Numbered from the stretch's first letter, positions 1 to 9,848 are shown. The stretch is DNA of 64,000 bases from Methylotenera sp. (GCA_030682715.1 JAUXNQ010000012.1:25177-89176), one strand, 5' to 3'. Notes: a model not told the origin generated them from the sequence alone. Translations and numbers: made by a program.

Positions 1-2
1 CG

Positions 3-1781
3 AAGCCTGATACCCTGATGGCGAGTGTGTTAGAAATGCGTCAGAAGTTACGCGAGTCCATTGATACTTTGCAGCAAAACTCAGAGCGCATGCGCTTATC
101 TGCCAGTGTATTCGATCATGCACATGATGGTATTTTTATTACTGATGCTCATGCAAATATCGTAGAAGTAAATTATGCGTTTACCCAAATTACTGGATAT
201 TCAAGAGAAGACGCAATAGGCTGCTTGCCTCAGGCATTAGGCTTTGTTACTTACGATGATAGCCTACTTGATCTGCTATGGTTGCAGGCGGAAAGTAACA
301 GTGAGTGGCGTGGCGAGACTTGGAATCGCCGAATGGACGGTGATGTTTATGCTGCATGGCTTGATATATTCTGTGTCCGAGACGAAGCTAACCAGATTAA
401 AAACTTTGTTGGATTGTTCTCTGATATCACCCAAGCTAAAGAGCAGCAACAAAATCTAGAGCGCATGGCCTATCATGACCCGCTAACACAACTCCCCAAT
501 CGTGCGCTACTATCCGATCGTTTGCAGCAAGCGCTAGCGAGGGCAGAACGTTCAGGTGAGTTATTAGCAGTTTGCTGTCTGGATCTTGATGGATTTAAAC
601 CTGTGAATGATTCCTTGGGGCATGAGGCTGGGGATTACCTGCTAGTGCAATTGGCGGTTCGTATGAGTGCTTGCTTGCGCGATAGTGATACGGTTGCGCG
701 ATTGGGTGGGGATGAGTTTGCGGTACTTTTGTGTGGATTGCAAAACATCGATGAGTGTACGCAGACGCTAGAGCGTTTACTGAGCGTGATTAAAACGCCT
801 TATACCATTGGCGACAAATCAGTGGCGGTGTCTTCTAGCATTGGCTATACAATTTTCCCTGACGATGGCTGTGAACCAGACACCCTGCTAAGACATGCAG
901 ATCACGCAATGTATCAGGCGAAGCTTAACGGCGGAAGCCGCGTGCAACAATTCGACTCGCATCATGATCGTCAGTTTAGAGGTTTGCGCCAAGACCGAGA
1001 GCGCGTTGAGGCTGCATTACCGAATGACGAATTCCGTTTATATTACCAACCTAAAGTAGATTTGCGCCAAGGCAAGGTTGTGGGTATGGAGGCCTTGATA
1101 CGGTGGGAGCATCCTGAATTAGGCCTGCGCTCACCAGCTACTTTCTTGCCTATCATAGAAGATACTGATTTTTCTATTCCATTGGGTGAGTGGGTCATCA
1201 GTGAAGCCTTGGGTCAAATCAGGATTTGGCAAACGGCTGGACTAGATTTTCAGGTCAGTGTGAATATAGCAGCAAAACATATTGTGCAATCTAACTTTAC
1301 AGAGCGATTAATGCTATTGTTAGCTGAATTTCCTGAGGTAGAGCCGCGCAAAATAGAGCTTGAAATTACAGAAACCGCTGCAATTGAAGATGTTTCGGGC
1401 GTTGCTAATACCATTAATAGCTGTAAGCAGTTGGGGGTGAGTTTTGCACTTGATGATTTTGGTGTGGGCTACTCATCCTTGACCTATTTACGCCGCTTGC
1501 CAGTAGAGACCATTAAAATTGACCAGTCATTCGTGCGTGACATGCTACAAGACGTTGATGATTTGGCTGTGGTTGCTGGTGTCATCAGCTTAAGTAGAGA
1601 CTTTAAGCGTAAGGTTGTGGCAGAAGGCGTTGAGACCTCGGAGCAAGGTGTTTGGTTGTTACGGATGGGATGTTCTGTTGTTCAAGGTTATGGTATCGCG
1701 CGCCCAATGCACGCTGATGTTGTGCTAAATTGGGTGGAGGCTTACCAGCAAGATCCTAGCTGGACTCAGGGCCTTGTTTAA
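3..1781 (+). CDS. HAMP-PAS-GGDEF-EAL c-di-GMP regulator, 5'-truncated by window edge
   Basis: This is the C-terminal part of a bifunctional cyclic-di-GMP signalling protein. The frame is open to the left edge of the window, and the first visible residues resemble the end of a HAMP linker, so a membrane sensory N-terminus probably lies outside; the ATG at 18 is then internal. From that ATG, a PAS domain covers about residues 27-140. The GGDEF domain has an intact RLGGDEF motif near residue 229, preceded five residues earlier by an RxxD inhibitory site. The EAL domain begins near residue 357 (EALIRWEHP) and keeps DDFGVGYSSL, KIDQSFV and AEGVET. Both cyclase and phosphodiesterase motifs look intact. 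Which activity dominates cannot be read from sequence. Confidence 0.9.
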   Translation, partial: KPDTLMASVLEMRQKLRESIDTLQQNSERMRLSASVFDHAHDGIFITDAHANIVEVNYAFTQITGYSREDAIGCLPQALGFVTYDDSLLDLLWLQAESNSEWRGETWNRRMDGDVYAAWLDIFCVRDEANQIKNFVGLFSDITQAKEQQQNLERMAYHDPLTQLPNRALLSDRLQQALARAERSGELLAVCCLDLDGFKPVNDSLGHEAGDYLLVQLAVRMSACLRDSDTVARLGGDEFAVLLCGLQNIDECTQTLERLLSVIKTPYTIGDKSVAVSSSIGYTIFPDDGCEPDTLLRHADHAMYQAKLNGGSRVQQFDSHHDRQFRGLRQDRERVEAALPNDEFRLYYQPKVDLRQGKVVGMEALIRWEHPELGLRSPATFLPIIEDTDFSIPLGEWVISEALGQIRIWQTAGLDFQVSVNIAAKHIVQSNFTERLMLLLAEFPEVEPRKIELEITETAAIEDVSGVANTINSCKQLGVSFALDDFGVGYSSLTYLRRLPVETIKIDQSFVRDMLQDVDDLAVVAGVISLSRDFKRKVVAEGVETSEQGVWLLRMGCSVVQGYGIARPMHADVVLNWVEAYQQDPSWTQGLV

Positions 1782-1971
1782 TAAGGGTTGGTGTAAATTT
1801 AGTCTAATTGAAGTGGCTTAATGTTCGCTCCAATTCAATTTGAGCAAATTAATACTTAATCATTCTCATTTATTAAATGCTTGCCGATTTTATAAAAAAG
1901 GCGTAACTTAATTATTCCAAGTTCTGAAATCTGTTTGAGAAATCCAGTTCAGAAGTAACGCGGAGTTAGTC

Positions 1972-2190
1972 ATGGATAATAAATACGGATTAGGTAGCAA
2001 TAAGGTTGCGACAGAACACCATCGTCAGCATCACAAACTCACTGACGAAGATATTCCGCATTGTAGAGTCTGTCAAAGCGTGCATCTGGTGTTAAGTCCA
2101 ACCATGCATGATCATTGCTGTGCTGATTGCGGTACATGGCAAAATGACGTGCCAGCAGGTTATTCAACAGGTAGAAGTAGCGACTACTAG
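1972..2190 (+). CDS. Small Cys/His-rich protein, possible zinc ribbon
   Basis: A 72-residue protein that I do not recognise. It carries a CRVC pair near residue 31 and a CCADCG cluster near residue 49. Several histidines lie before and between these clusters, which suggests a small zinc-binding fold. The start ATG is preceded by CGGAG about eight bases upstream. It lies alone between a c-di-GMP gene and gnd, with about 190 bases before and 300 bases after it. It has no membrane segment or signal peptide. The function is unknown; metal binding is inferred only from the Cys pattern. Confidence 0.6.
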   Translation: MDNKYGLGSNKVATEHHRQHHKLTDEDIPHCRVCQSVHLVLSPTMHDHCCADCGTWQNDVPAGYSTGRSSDY

Positions 2191-2491
2191 AAATGAGCAC
2201 ATTCATCATTTCGTAGCATTTTAATATCTGAGCACTACCATACTGAGTTTTCTGTACTAAATCGCAATATCGAGGCGGTTTTTCCTTAAGAATCTATCTA
2301 AACTATGAGTCTAGACTTGAGTCTTTTTACAGATTCTTCTCCTGATTGTTTAAGTGCTCGCGTTGATTATCGTCAGAAATTAAAAATAATTCTCTGATCT
2401 ACGTCAATTTTCAGCAATTTATGCATGAAAAAGTTCTATAATCTTGCCTACCAAAAACCTTTCCATTAAACAACTCCAAAAGAGAAGATAA
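2191..2491. other. Intergenic region upstream of gnd
   Basis: No convincing gene is seen here. The stretch is AT-rich. It holds a 10-base palindrome AGTCTAGACT at 2308-2317 followed by a T run. A TATAAT hexamer lies at 2437-2442, about 50 bases before the gnd start, and is a good -10 candidate, but no clear -35 sits at the right distance. The promoter of gnd probably lies here. Confidence 0.4.
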
Positions 2492-4003
2492 ATGACTACG
2501 AAAAATGCTGATATTGGCCTAGTTGGCCTAGCTGTTATGGGCCAAAACTTGGCTCTGAATATTGCCGATCATGGCTACACCATTGCGGTTTATAACCGTG
2601 ACCCGAAAAAAATGGTGAATTTCATCGAAGAATGCAAAAAAAATGAACCTTCACATGCTAACGTAGTTGGCCATGCTGATTTAGCTTCATTTGTTTTAAG
2701 TATCAAACGCCCACGTAAAATTATTTTGTTGGTTAAAGCGGGTAGCGCAACAGATGTGACTATCAACGCTTTATTACCATTCCTAGAGCAAGGCGATATC
2801 ATCATTGATGGTGGTAATGCATTGTGGACAGATACAATCCGTCGCGAAAAAGAATTAGCAGCTAAAGGTATTGATTTCATCGGTTCTGGCGTTTCAGGCG
2901 GTGAGACAGGCGCACGTTTCGGGCCATCATTAATGCCATCAGGTACACGTAAAGCTTGGGCGAGTTTAGAGCCAATTTGGCGTGATATCGCAGCTAAAGT
3001 GGACCCTGTAACAGGCGAGCCTTTAGAAGGTGGCAAACCAGGTAAACCAGTAGAAGGTGGCTTCTCATGTGCTGAATACATCGGTCCTGACGGTGCTGGC
3101 CACTACGTAAAAATGGTGCACAACGGTATTGAATACATCGACATGCAATTGATTTGCGAAGCTTACTGGTTGATGAAAAATCTACTTGGTATGCAAGCGG
3201 ATGAAATCGGTAAAGTATTTGCTGAATGGAACAAAGGCGAGTTATCAAGCTTCTTGATTGAAATTACGGCTGATATCCTGCAACAAAAAGACCCAATGGG
3301 TAAAGGTTTCTTGGTTGATCAAATCTTGGATACTGCTGGCCAAAAAGGTACAGGTCAATGGACAGCAGCGAATGCGCTTGAGTTAGGCGCACCAGCTAAC
3401 GCGATTGCAGCTGCGGTGTACGCACGTGCATTATCAAGCTTAAAAGAAGAGCGCGTTGAAGCAAGCAAAATTCTTAAAGGCCCAGCGATTAAAGTCGAGA
3501 CTGATAAGAAAGCCATTATTGAAGCGATTAAAAACGCTTTATATTGCTCTAAAATTTGTGCATACGCTCAAGGTTTCCAATTGATCGACAAAGCACAAGT
3601 GGCTTACAATTGGAAATTGAACTTCGGTGAAATTGCTCAAATCTGGCGCGGTGGTTGTATTATCCGTGCACGTTTCTTGCAAAAAATCACTGACGCTTAT
3701 GCATTGAACTCACGTTTGAAAAACTTGATGTTAGACCCATATTTCACGCATGCTATGAATGAAGGTCAAGCAGGCTGGCGTAAAGTGATTGCGTTAGCAG
3801 TGACTAATGGTATTCCAGCGCAAGGTTTTGCTGCTGCAATGGCTTATTACGATGGTTACCGCAGTGCAGATCTACCAGCAAACTTGTTGCAAGGCCAACG
3901 TGACTACTTTGGCGCACACACTTATGAGCGTAAAGATCAGCCACGTGGTCAGTTCTACCACTTGGATTGGCCTGAAGCTGCTCGTCCACAGTTGGAAGTG
4001 TAA
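2492..4003 (+). CDS. gnd: 6-phosphogluconate dehydrogenase, decarboxylating
   Basis: Oxidises 6-phosphogluconate to ribulose 5-phosphate and CO2 with NAD(P)+. In RuMP-cycle methylotrophs this step closes the cyclic oxidation of formaldehyde. The N-terminal Rossmann motif [17 protein letters not shown] is at about residues 10-26. The catalytic segment [12 protein letters not shown], with its Lys, lies near residues 203-214, and the C-terminal helical domain with [10 protein letters not shown] is complete. At 503 residues it is longer than the roughly 468-residue enterobacterial enzyme; the extra length includes a Gly/Pro-rich insert near residues 172-190, just before the catalytic segment. It is monocistronic, with a clear terminator 20 bases downstream. 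Confidence 0.96.
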   Translation: MTTKNADIGLVGLAVMGQNLALNIADHGYTIAVYNRDPKKMVNFIEECKKNEPSHANVVGHADLASFVLSIKRPRKIILLVKAGSATDVTINALLPFLEQGDIIIDGGNALWTDTIRREKELAAKGIDFIGSGVSGGETGARFGPSLMPSGTRKAWASLEPIWRDIAAKVDPVTGEPLEGGKPGKPVEGGFSCAEYIGPDGAGHYVKMVHNGIEYIDMQLICEAYWLMKNLLGMQADEIGKVFAEWNKGELSSFLIEITADILQQKDPMGKGFLVDQILDTAGQKGTGQWTAANALELGAPANAIAAAVYARALSSLKEERVEASKILKGPAIKVETDKKAIIEAIKNALYCSKICAYAQGFQLIDKAQVAYNWKLNFGEIAQIWRGGCIIRARFLQKITDAYALNSRLKNLMLDPYFTHAMNEGQAGWRKVIALAVTNGIPAQGFAAAMAYYDGYRSADLPANLLQGQRDYFGAHTYERKDQPRGQFYHLDWPEAARPQLEV

Positions 4004-4019
4004 TATTATTCGTTTTGAA

Positions 4020-4053
4020 TAAAAAACCCGCTAAATGGCGGGTTTTTTATTAT
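4020..4053 (+). terminator. Rho-independent terminator of gnd
   Basis: AAAAAACCCGC, a short loop TAAATG, and GCGGGTTTTTT form a stem of about eleven pairs. It carries a T run on the plus strand and a matching A run on the other side, so it may act in both directions. It starts about 17 bases after the gnd stop. Confidence 0.92.
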
Positions 4054-4231
4054 CTGAACGCTATAATGCAGACACCTTTCATTTTGTTTATTCAATATTG
4101 GTCTATGTCATTGGCTTAATCAGTAATATTGATTGTGCACAGCTGATTTCTAAATACTAGAGGCAAGTGATCAAGGTTTAATGGAAGTATTTTACTTTGC
4201 TGATATATATAAATAGGGCTAGAAATCAGGT

Positions 4232-4873
4232 ATGGATTTACCAAACATTATTGATCTATTTCTGCACTTAGATAAACACTTAGTCGTGGTAACAGCGACT
4301 TGGGGTGTATGGATTTACGCGCTTTTGTTTCTTATTATTTTTATAGAAACGGGTCTGGTTGCCATGCCCTTTTTACCTGGGGATTCTTTATTGTTTATTG
4401 CGGGTGCAATTGCAGCTGTTGGCGGTATGAGTTTGCCTGTTTTAATGACGTTGCTGTCAGTCGCCGCTATTGGGGGAGATGCCCTGAATTATTCTATTGG
4501 ACGCTGGACTGGAAATAAAGTCTTTGCGTGGGAAAGTTCTCGATGGTTCAATAAAGACGCTTTTAATAAGACGCATGCATTTTATGAGAAGCACGGCCCT
4601 ATCACTATTGTGATTGGACGATTTTTGCCATTTATCCGTACTTTCACGCCGTTTGTAGCAGGCGTTGCACAAATGAAATATCCAAGATTTGCTTTTTATA
4701 ATGTCATCGGTGGTTTGATTTGGGTATGTGGATTAACTGGTATTGGCTTTTTGGTAGGGAATCACCCGTGGGTGAAGGCGAACTTTTCTTTAGTTGCGCT
4801 GGCATTGATTATTATTCCTAGCCTTCCAGCCGTTTGGGTTTTTCTCAAGCACTTGCTGCAGTCTCGTTCTTGA
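4232..4873 (+). CDS. DedA/SNARE-associated family integral membrane protein
   Basis: A 213-residue inner-membrane protein of the DedA (VTT-domain) family, involved in lipid carrier flipping and membrane homeostasis in other bacteria. Visible family signatures are FIETGLVAMPFLPGDSLLF near residue 36, with a membrane Glu, and the G-R-F-L-P-F-I-R-T segment near residue 129 that is conserved in DedA proteins. Several hydrophobic segments cover most of the chain, including a strong C-terminal one. It is monocistronic. The substrate cannot be told from sequence. Confidence 0.9.
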   Translation: MDLPNIIDLFLHLDKHLVVVTATWGVWIYALLFLIIFIETGLVAMPFLPGDSLLFIAGAIAAVGGMSLPVLMTLLSVAAIGGDALNYSIGRWTGNKVFAWESSRWFNKDAFNKTHAFYEKHGPITIVIGRFLPFIRTFTPFVAGVAQMKYPRFAFYNVIGGLIWVCGLTGIGFLVGNHPWVKANFSLVALALIIIPSLPAVWVFLKHLLQSRS

Positions 4874-5406
4874 AGAGTCGCATACTTAAGATAATGTCTT
4901 ATACAAAAGCCTGCTGAATAACATAGTTAATCACTTAGTAGTTCAGCCTCTTTATACATGCTGAGACCATAAGCATCTAGAATTAAAAGTAATCGTTGTT
5001 TTAAGTTTGCCGATTATGGGCTTGCTGACGGCAGGCTTAAGCAGTAGATTGATATCTCCATAATATTAACGCACACATCAATACTCATACAGCCAGTTGA
5101 AAACTGGCATTAAATATTGTCATACAGCTATGATTATTAGTAGCAATTTTGCGGCGACTATCTAGTCTAGCATTGCTACTGGCTCAATCCATATTGCGCA
5201 AATAGCTCAACAAAAATATCCTGTAGCTCGTATAAATAGTTTTTCATTTCAGTCTCCATTCAGATTGCTACTTCAGAACACTGGGAAAACAGTTTAGTGT
5301 AGCAATTAACGCCAGTCTATAGCGATAATATTGATTTGTATAATTGAATATAAAAATAACATTGATATGCTAAACTTATCAAAAGTGGATAAGTGGAATC
5401 TAAATC
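4874..5406. other. 533-base intergenic region before the OxyR-type gene
   Basis: Mostly AT-rich non-coding sequence. It contains a perfect short hairpin GCCAGTT-GAA-AACTGGC at 5092-5108 without a T run. A possible 23-codon reading frame with a good ribosome binding site lies on the minus strand (5176-5247, listed separately). The AT-rich 100 bases before 5407 probably hold the promoter and autoregulatory site of the LysR-type gene. No other coding sequence is convincing. Confidence 0.45.
5176..5247 (-). CDS. Possible 23-residue small protein
   Basis: A short frame running from ATG at 5247 to TAG. It is preceded by GGAGACTGAA, a near-ideal ribosome binding site six bases from the start. The peptide is rich in aromatic and acidic residues and begins MKNYLYELQD. 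It is divergent from the OxyR-type gene. I recognise no family. The support is only the binding site and the position, so it may be chance. Confidence 0.3.
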   Translation of the reverse strand: MKNYLYELQDIFVELFAQYGLSQ

Positions 5407-6309
5407 ATGACCTTAAGTGAACTGCGTTTTGTGATTGCTGTAGCAAAGGAGCGTAATTTTAGACGCGCATCTGAGAAATGCTATGTGAGCCAGCCAGCAT
5501 TGAGTTTAGCGATTAAAAAGCTAGAAGAGGATCTAGGCGTACAAATTTTTGAGCGTAGTCGTACTGATATCAACCCAACACCTATCGGTGAGAAAATAAT
5601 TGAGCAGGCGATTAAAGCGCTAGAAGAGGTTAACTATATTCGAGAGTTGGCTAAGCAAGGTAATAATCAATTAAGTGGTTCTTTCCGATTAGGCTTAATT
5701 TATTCTGTAGGGCCGTATTTGTTACCAGAGGTCATCCCTATACTGCGTCTGAGTGCACCAGAGATGCCGTTGGATATTGAGGAGAATTTGACGACTCAGC
5801 TAGAAGCTCAGTTGAAGAATGGGATAATCGATGCTGCAGTCGTTGCGCTGCCTTTTGATGTGCCAGGTATTAATACATTACCTTTGTATGATGAAAAATA
5901 TTTAGTGATGGTGCCAGTAAGTCACCCGTGGGCAAGCCGCAAATCGGTGAGCGCCGACGAGCTCGCAGATGAAAACGTTTTATTATTAAACAGTGGACAT
6001 TGCTACAGCCATCAAGTTCTACAAGCTTGTCCAGACCTGTCCAGAAAAGGTCAGGTATTACAAGGTAACTCATTAGAAACTATCCGTAATATGGTGGCCT
6101 CTAATCTAGGGATTACCGTATTGCCATGCAGTGCCGCAACCGACCGATATTTAAATCCATTAGTAAAGGTTGTCCCATTTTCTGAGCCTGTTCCTGTGCG
6201 TAGGGTAGCGATTGCATGGCGCAAGAGCTATGCAAGAGAGCTTGCTGTGATGTGTGTAGCAGATGCGATTAAGGCGATTGCGTCGGACTGTCTGGAGATG
6301 ATTGATTAG
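5407..6309 (+). CDS. oxyR: OxyR-type LysR-family hydrogen peroxide sensor
   Basis: A 300-residue LysR-type regulator. The N-terminal winged helix-turn-helix (about residues 1-60) contains CYVSQPALSLAIKKLEE. The effector domain carries Cys199 and Cys208 in SGHCYSHQVLQACPD, at exactly the numbering and spacing of the redox pair of Escherichia coli OxyR, so peroxide sensing by disulfide formation is well supported. No catalase or peroxiredoxin gene lies beside it, so its targets are elsewhere. An AT-rich region upstream may carry its own binding site. The family is certain, and the OxyR assignment rests on the cysteine pair. Confidence 0.9.
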   Translation: MTLSELRFVIAVAKERNFRRASEKCYVSQPALSLAIKKLEEDLGVQIFERSRTDINPTPIGEKIIEQAIKALEEVNYIRELAKQGNNQLSGSFRLGLIYSVGPYLLPEVIPILRLSAPEMPLDIEENLTTQLEAQLKNGIIDAAVVALPFDVPGINTLPLYDEKYLVMVPVSHPWASRKSVSADELADENVLLLNSGHCYSHQVLQACPDLSRKGQVLQGNSLETIRNMVASNLGITVLPCSAATDRYLNPLVKVVPFSEPVPVRRVAIAWRKSYARELAVMCVADAIKAIASDCLEMID

Positions 6310-6406
6310 CGGTAACAGCAGTTTTTATAGCTAAGAAGTGCCAAGGTTTTTCTTGATGCTTTCTTACCTACTAAATAATGATGAAATTAAACTAGTAAGA
6401 AATACG

Positions 6407-7504
6407 CTAGTACGTCACGTAAAGTCGATATCCGGCCACGCTCACATCTTGTGTAGTAATGGCAAGTTTAATCTTAATCTCTCTACCCGCACTAAAGCCG
6501 GCGGGAATGTCAGTATTGGCCGCTAAATACTCCACAGGTTTGAAGATACGTCTTAGCACTGCACTGTCGTTAATATCAGTGAGTGTTAGTTCTACATTAG
6601 GGTATGCTTGAACAAAGTCAGCTTTGTTCAAGAGACTGCTGCTGAGGTGCATAACACCTGCATGCTGTAGGTCTTCCTGCATATCAGAATCATCAATGAT
6701 GATCCATTCAATTTGTTTAGGTAGCTCAATACTACAATGTAGATGTTGGCACAATACTAGCAAATGCGGTTTTAGATTTGGATAATAAATAGCAATCGTA
6801 TTGCGTAAAAAGTAGACGCTCTGGCCCGCAGCAATCAATAGTACAAGAAACACACCCAAAATCCATAGCCAGCGAAGACGCTTATTGGCTATCTTTTTTC
6901 CGTCAAGCTTTGCGTGTTTTGCTAGATCATTAAAGTAGTGAGATTGATTTCCAGGGATAAAGCTCAGATTTGTAATGTCATTGGCTGCCTGTTTATCTGG
7001 ATGAGCCTGAATGTCTGGCTTCTCGGTAATCAAGTCAGCATCAGCGCTAGACTGATTCAAATCAGCTTGTATCGCATCTGTATTGTCTAAGGCATGGGAA
7101 GCCTCTTCTTGTTGCACTGTCGATAACTCAATAGCTTCTGCGGTTTGATTTTGCGTGCTAGAGAAGGTTTGTTGCGCCTTCTCTGGTAAATGTATTTGGC
7201 TTTGAATATCTTGTGATGGCGGTGCCTCTGTGATAGCGCTATGGTCAAGTGTAGGCCAAGAGGATGAAGGCGGTGTGTTACTTTGTTCGGTAATGGATGG
7301 TACTGATATAGCGCTAGTATCTTCAGTGACAGCACTGTTTTCTGGTATAGGGTTATCTGGTTGTGCTTGAGCGACAAATTGTTCTTTAGCATTAAATACA
7401 TGCAGACATTGTCCGCAACGTACTAGCCCACCATGCTGATTGAGCTGTGCTTCACTAACAAAGAATTGAGTTTGACAATTTGGACAATGGGTTATGTCGC
7501 GCAT
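6407..7504 (-). CDS. Zinc-ribbon and DUF3426 membrane protein
   Basis: An N-terminal MJ0042-type zinc ribbon (CPNC near residue 7, CGQC near residue 30) is followed by a long Gln/Ser/Thr-rich linker of about 170 residues. A single membrane helix follows (LWILGVFLVLLIAAG, near residue 217), then a C-terminal DUF3426 domain. This arrangement is typical of a betaproteobacterial gene found just after prmA. The start chosen is the ATG giving MRDITHCPNC. It overlaps the prmA stop by 13 bases, which suggests translational coupling; an in-frame start upstream at 7531 would add nine residues. The function is unknown. The topology suggests a cytoplasmic zinc finger tethered to the membrane. Confidence 0.85.
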   Translation of the reverse strand: MRDITHCPNCQTQFFVSEAQLNQHGGLVRCGQCLHVFNAKEQFVAQAQPDNPIPENSAVTEDTSAISVPSITEQSNTPPSSSWPTLDHSAITEAPPSQDIQSQIHLPEKAQQTFSSTQNQTAEAIELSTVQQEEASHALDNTDAIQADLNQSSADADLITEKPDIQAHPDKQAANDITNLSFIPGNQSHYFNDLAKHAKLDGKKIANKRLRWLWILGVFLVLLIAAGQSVYFLRNTIAIYYPNLKPHLLVLCQHLHCSIELPKQIEWIIIDDSDMQEDLQHAGVMHLSSSLLNKADFVQAYPNVELTLTDINDSAVLRRIFKPVEYLAANTDIPAGFSAGREIKIKLAITTQDVSVAGYRLYVTY

Positions 7505-8388
7505 TTTTTCGTGCCTGTGAGCAATGCCCAAGCATCCATATGCTGTGGTGTGCCCATATCAAACCATTCAGAGTAAATGGCAGAAACAGCGGATTCTTGT
7601 TCACGTAAAATACCAGAAAGCGCAATCTTTCCACCAGCCCTACATGATTTTGCTAACGCTGGCGCCAGTACACTGAGTGCGCTAGATAAAATATTAGCAA
7701 CCACAATATCAAACTCTTTAGATTGATATTGGTTCGCATCGTAGAACTTAGCTTCAACTTGGTTCTGCTCAGCGTTGTATAAGCTAGATTGAATAGCTTG
7801 CGTGTCGATATCCGTACCTACAACTTCATCTGCGCCTAGTTTTTTAGCAGCAATCGCTAAAATGCCTGAGCCACAGCCATAGTCAAGCACAGAGCTGCCC
7901 GCAGCCAGTGTTTGAGTGAGCCATGCTAAACATAAATGGGTAGTAGGGTGGCTACCTGTGCCAAAGGCTAGGCCTGGGTCTAATACAATATTGATCGCAT
8001 CTAGGTTGGGTGACACATGCCATGTAGGCACAATCCAAAGATTGTCGGTGATTTTGATGGGGTCAAATTGAGATTGTGTTGCGCGTACCCAGTCTTGTTC
8101 CTCAATTTTTTCGGTAGTGTAGTTGAAGTTGTTAAGTTTGGTGCGTTGCTCTAAGTCGCGTATCACAGCGGTGATGTCTACACCCTCGTCAAACAAAGCG
8201 CTGACTAGATTTTGTTGCCAAATCCCTGGCGGAGGGTCGCCTGGCTCACCAAAAATCGGTTGTTCATCAATCGTCTCAGCATTAGCATCTTCAATAATGG
8301 CTGAAAGTGCACCAAGCTCCATGAGTGTATCGCTAATTAAATCAGCATTATTATCCTGTGCTTCAATTTTTAATGATACCCAAGCCAT
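7492..8388 (-). CDS. prmA: Ribosomal protein L11 methyltransferase
   Basis: Transfers methyl groups from S-adenosylmethionine to ribosomal protein L11. The 298 residues match the family length. The N-terminal substrate domain is followed by the family signature DPGLAFGTGSHPTT at residues 137-150 and the SAM-binding loop DYGCGSG at 169-175. The motif VANILSSAL, the counterpart of the N-I-L catalytic segment, lies near residue 230. It sits downstream of accC, separated by about 100 bases that contain a large inverted repeat, and is coupled to the following zinc-ribbon gene. Confidence 0.95.
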   Translation of the reverse strand: MAWVSLKIEAQDNNADLISDTLMELGALSAIIEDANAETIDEQPIFGEPGDPPPGIWQQNLVSALFDEGVDITAVIRDLEQRTKLNNFNYTTEKIEEQDWVRATQSQFDPIKITDNLWIVPTWHVSPNLDAINIVLDPGLAFGTGSHPTTHLCLAWLTQTLAAGSSVLDYGCGSGILAIAAKKLGADEVVGTDIDTQAIQSSLYNAEQNQVEAKFYDANQYQSKEFDIVVANILSSALSVLAPALAKSCRAGGKIALSGILREQESAVSAIYSEWFDMGTPQHMDAWALLTGTKKCAT

Positions 8389-8433
8389 ACTTAACCTATC
8401 TGTTACTTAACTTATTTAAACAATATTAATGCA

Positions 8434-8468
8434 AATACGCGTTAACCGCACGAACGGTAACGCGTATT
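8434..8468 (-). terminator. Large inverted repeat between accC and prmA
   Basis: AATACGCGTTA and TAACGCGTATT pair perfectly, and ACCG/CGGT extends the stem around a CACGAA loop with one bulged A. There is no strong T run on either side, so it may attenuate or stabilise the accBC transcript rather than end it fully. Confidence 0.5.
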
Positions 8469-8492
8469 GATATTGCTACTTTGAAATGATAA

Positions 8493-9848
8493 TTATTTGT
8501 TATAAATACCAAGCTTTTGCTCTAGGTAGTGAATGCTTGTACCACCTAAATGAAAAGCTGCATCTGCCATTAAATCAGCATGTAATGCAATATTGGTGCT
8601 AATGCCATCAATCATCATTTCAGACAAGGCAATGCGCATGCGTGCAATGGCTTGTTCGCGCGTATCACCGTAAGTAATTAACTTACCGATCATTGAGTCA
8701 TAATGTGGTGGAACCGTGTAGCCAGCATACGCGTGTGTATCGATACGAACACCAGGGCCACCAGGCATATGGAATTTAGTGATTTTGCCAGGAGAAGGTA
8801 CAAAGTTATAAGGATCTTCTGCATTTAGGCGACATTCAATTGCATGTCCTTTTAGTTGGATATCTTTTTGGCGGAATTTTAGCTTTTCGCCTGCTGCCAC
8901 AAAAATCTGTTGTTGCACTAAATCAATACCAGTGATCATTTCTGTCACCGTATGTTCTACCTGCAAGCGCGTATTCATTTCAATGAAATAGAACTCATTG
9001 TTTTCATATAAGAACTCAAAAGTACCTACACCACGATATTTGATTTTACGGCAGGCTTCAGCACAGCGCTCACCAATTTTGTCACGCAAGCGAGCATTCA
9101 GTAACGGTGCTGGCGCTTCTTCTATAATTTTTTGGTGACGACGTTGCATAGAGCAATCGCGCTCACCTAAAAATACTGCATTACCATGTTGATCAGCTAA
9201 CACCTGTATTTCAATATGGCGTGGTTTCTCAAGATATTTTTCCATGTAAACCATTGGGTTACTAAAGGCAGCTTGAGCTTCCGCTTTGGTCATATTAACA
9301 GAGGTAATAAGTGCAGCTTCCGTATGTACTACGCGCATCCCGCGACCACCACCTCCACCAGCCGCTTTAATAATCACTGGATAGCCAATTTGTTTAGCGA
9401 TTTTGATGATTTCGCTTGGGTCGTCAGGAAGCGCACCTTCTGAACCAGGTACGCAAGGAACACCAGCTTTACGCATCGCATCTTTAGCGGATACTTTGTC
9501 GCCCATTAAGCGGATAGTTTCAGCGCGTGGGCCAATAAATACAAAGCCACTCTGTTCTACACGTTCTGCAAAGTCTGCATTTTCTGATAAGAAACCATAA
9601 CCAGGGTGAATGGCTTGTGCGTCAGTGACTTCAGCAGCACTAATCACCGCAGGAACATTTAAGTAGCTTTGGCTAGAAGGCGCAGGGCCGATACATACTG
9701 ACTCATCCGCTAACTTTACGTATTTAGCTTCACGGTCAGCTTCTGAGTGAACAGCAACCGTCCTGATGCCGAGTTCGCGACATGCACGCTGTACACGTAA
9801 TGCGATTTCGCCGCGATTGGCGATTAAAATTTTGTCAAACATTGCCAT
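8493..9848 (-). CDS. accC: Acetyl-CoA carboxylase, biotin carboxylase subunit
   Basis: Carboxylates the biotin on AccB with bicarbonate and ATP, the first half-reaction of fatty acid synthesis. The 451 residues match the family. Visible features are the N-terminal [10 protein letters not shown], the [10 protein letters not shown] segment at 81-90, the glycine-rich ATP-grasp loop [12 protein letters not shown] at 161-172, and the catalytic [12 protein letters not shown] region. The ATG at 9848 is preferred over a second one six bases later because AGGA lies about ten bases upstream of it. It follows accB by 110 bases. Confidence 0.97.
   Translation of the reverse strand: MAMFDKILIANRGEIALRVQRACRELGIRTVAVHSEADREAKYVKLADESVCIGPAPSSQSYLNVPAVISAAEVTDAQAIHPGYGFLSENADFAERVEQSGFVFIGPRAETIRLMGDKVSAKDAMRKAGVPCVPGSEGALPDDPSEIIKIAKQIGYPVIIKAAGGGGGRGMRVVHTEAALITSVNMTKAEAQAAFSNPMVYMEKYLEKPRHIEIQVLADQHGNAVFLGERDCSMQRRHQKIIEEAPAPLLNARLRDKIGERCAEACRKIKYRGVGTFEFLYENNEFYFIEMNTRLQVEHTVTEMITGIDLVQQQIFVAAGEKLKFRQKDIQLKGHAIECRLNAEDPYNFVPSPGKITKFHMPGGPGVRIDTHAYAGYTVPPHYDSMIGKLITYGDTREQAIARMRIALSEMMIDGISTNIALHADLMADAAFHLGGTSIHYLEQKLGIYNK

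Noticed and set aside
2590..3248. Minus-strand frames of 163 and 84 codons opposite gnd
   Set aside because: They are wholly antisense to a highly conserved enzyme with intact motifs, and the predicted proteins have no recognisable features.
5176..5247. PqqA precursor peptide
   Set aside because: The frame has 23 codons like PqqA, but the expected Glu-x3-Tyr motif is absent (spacing is one longer) and no pqqB-E genes are near.
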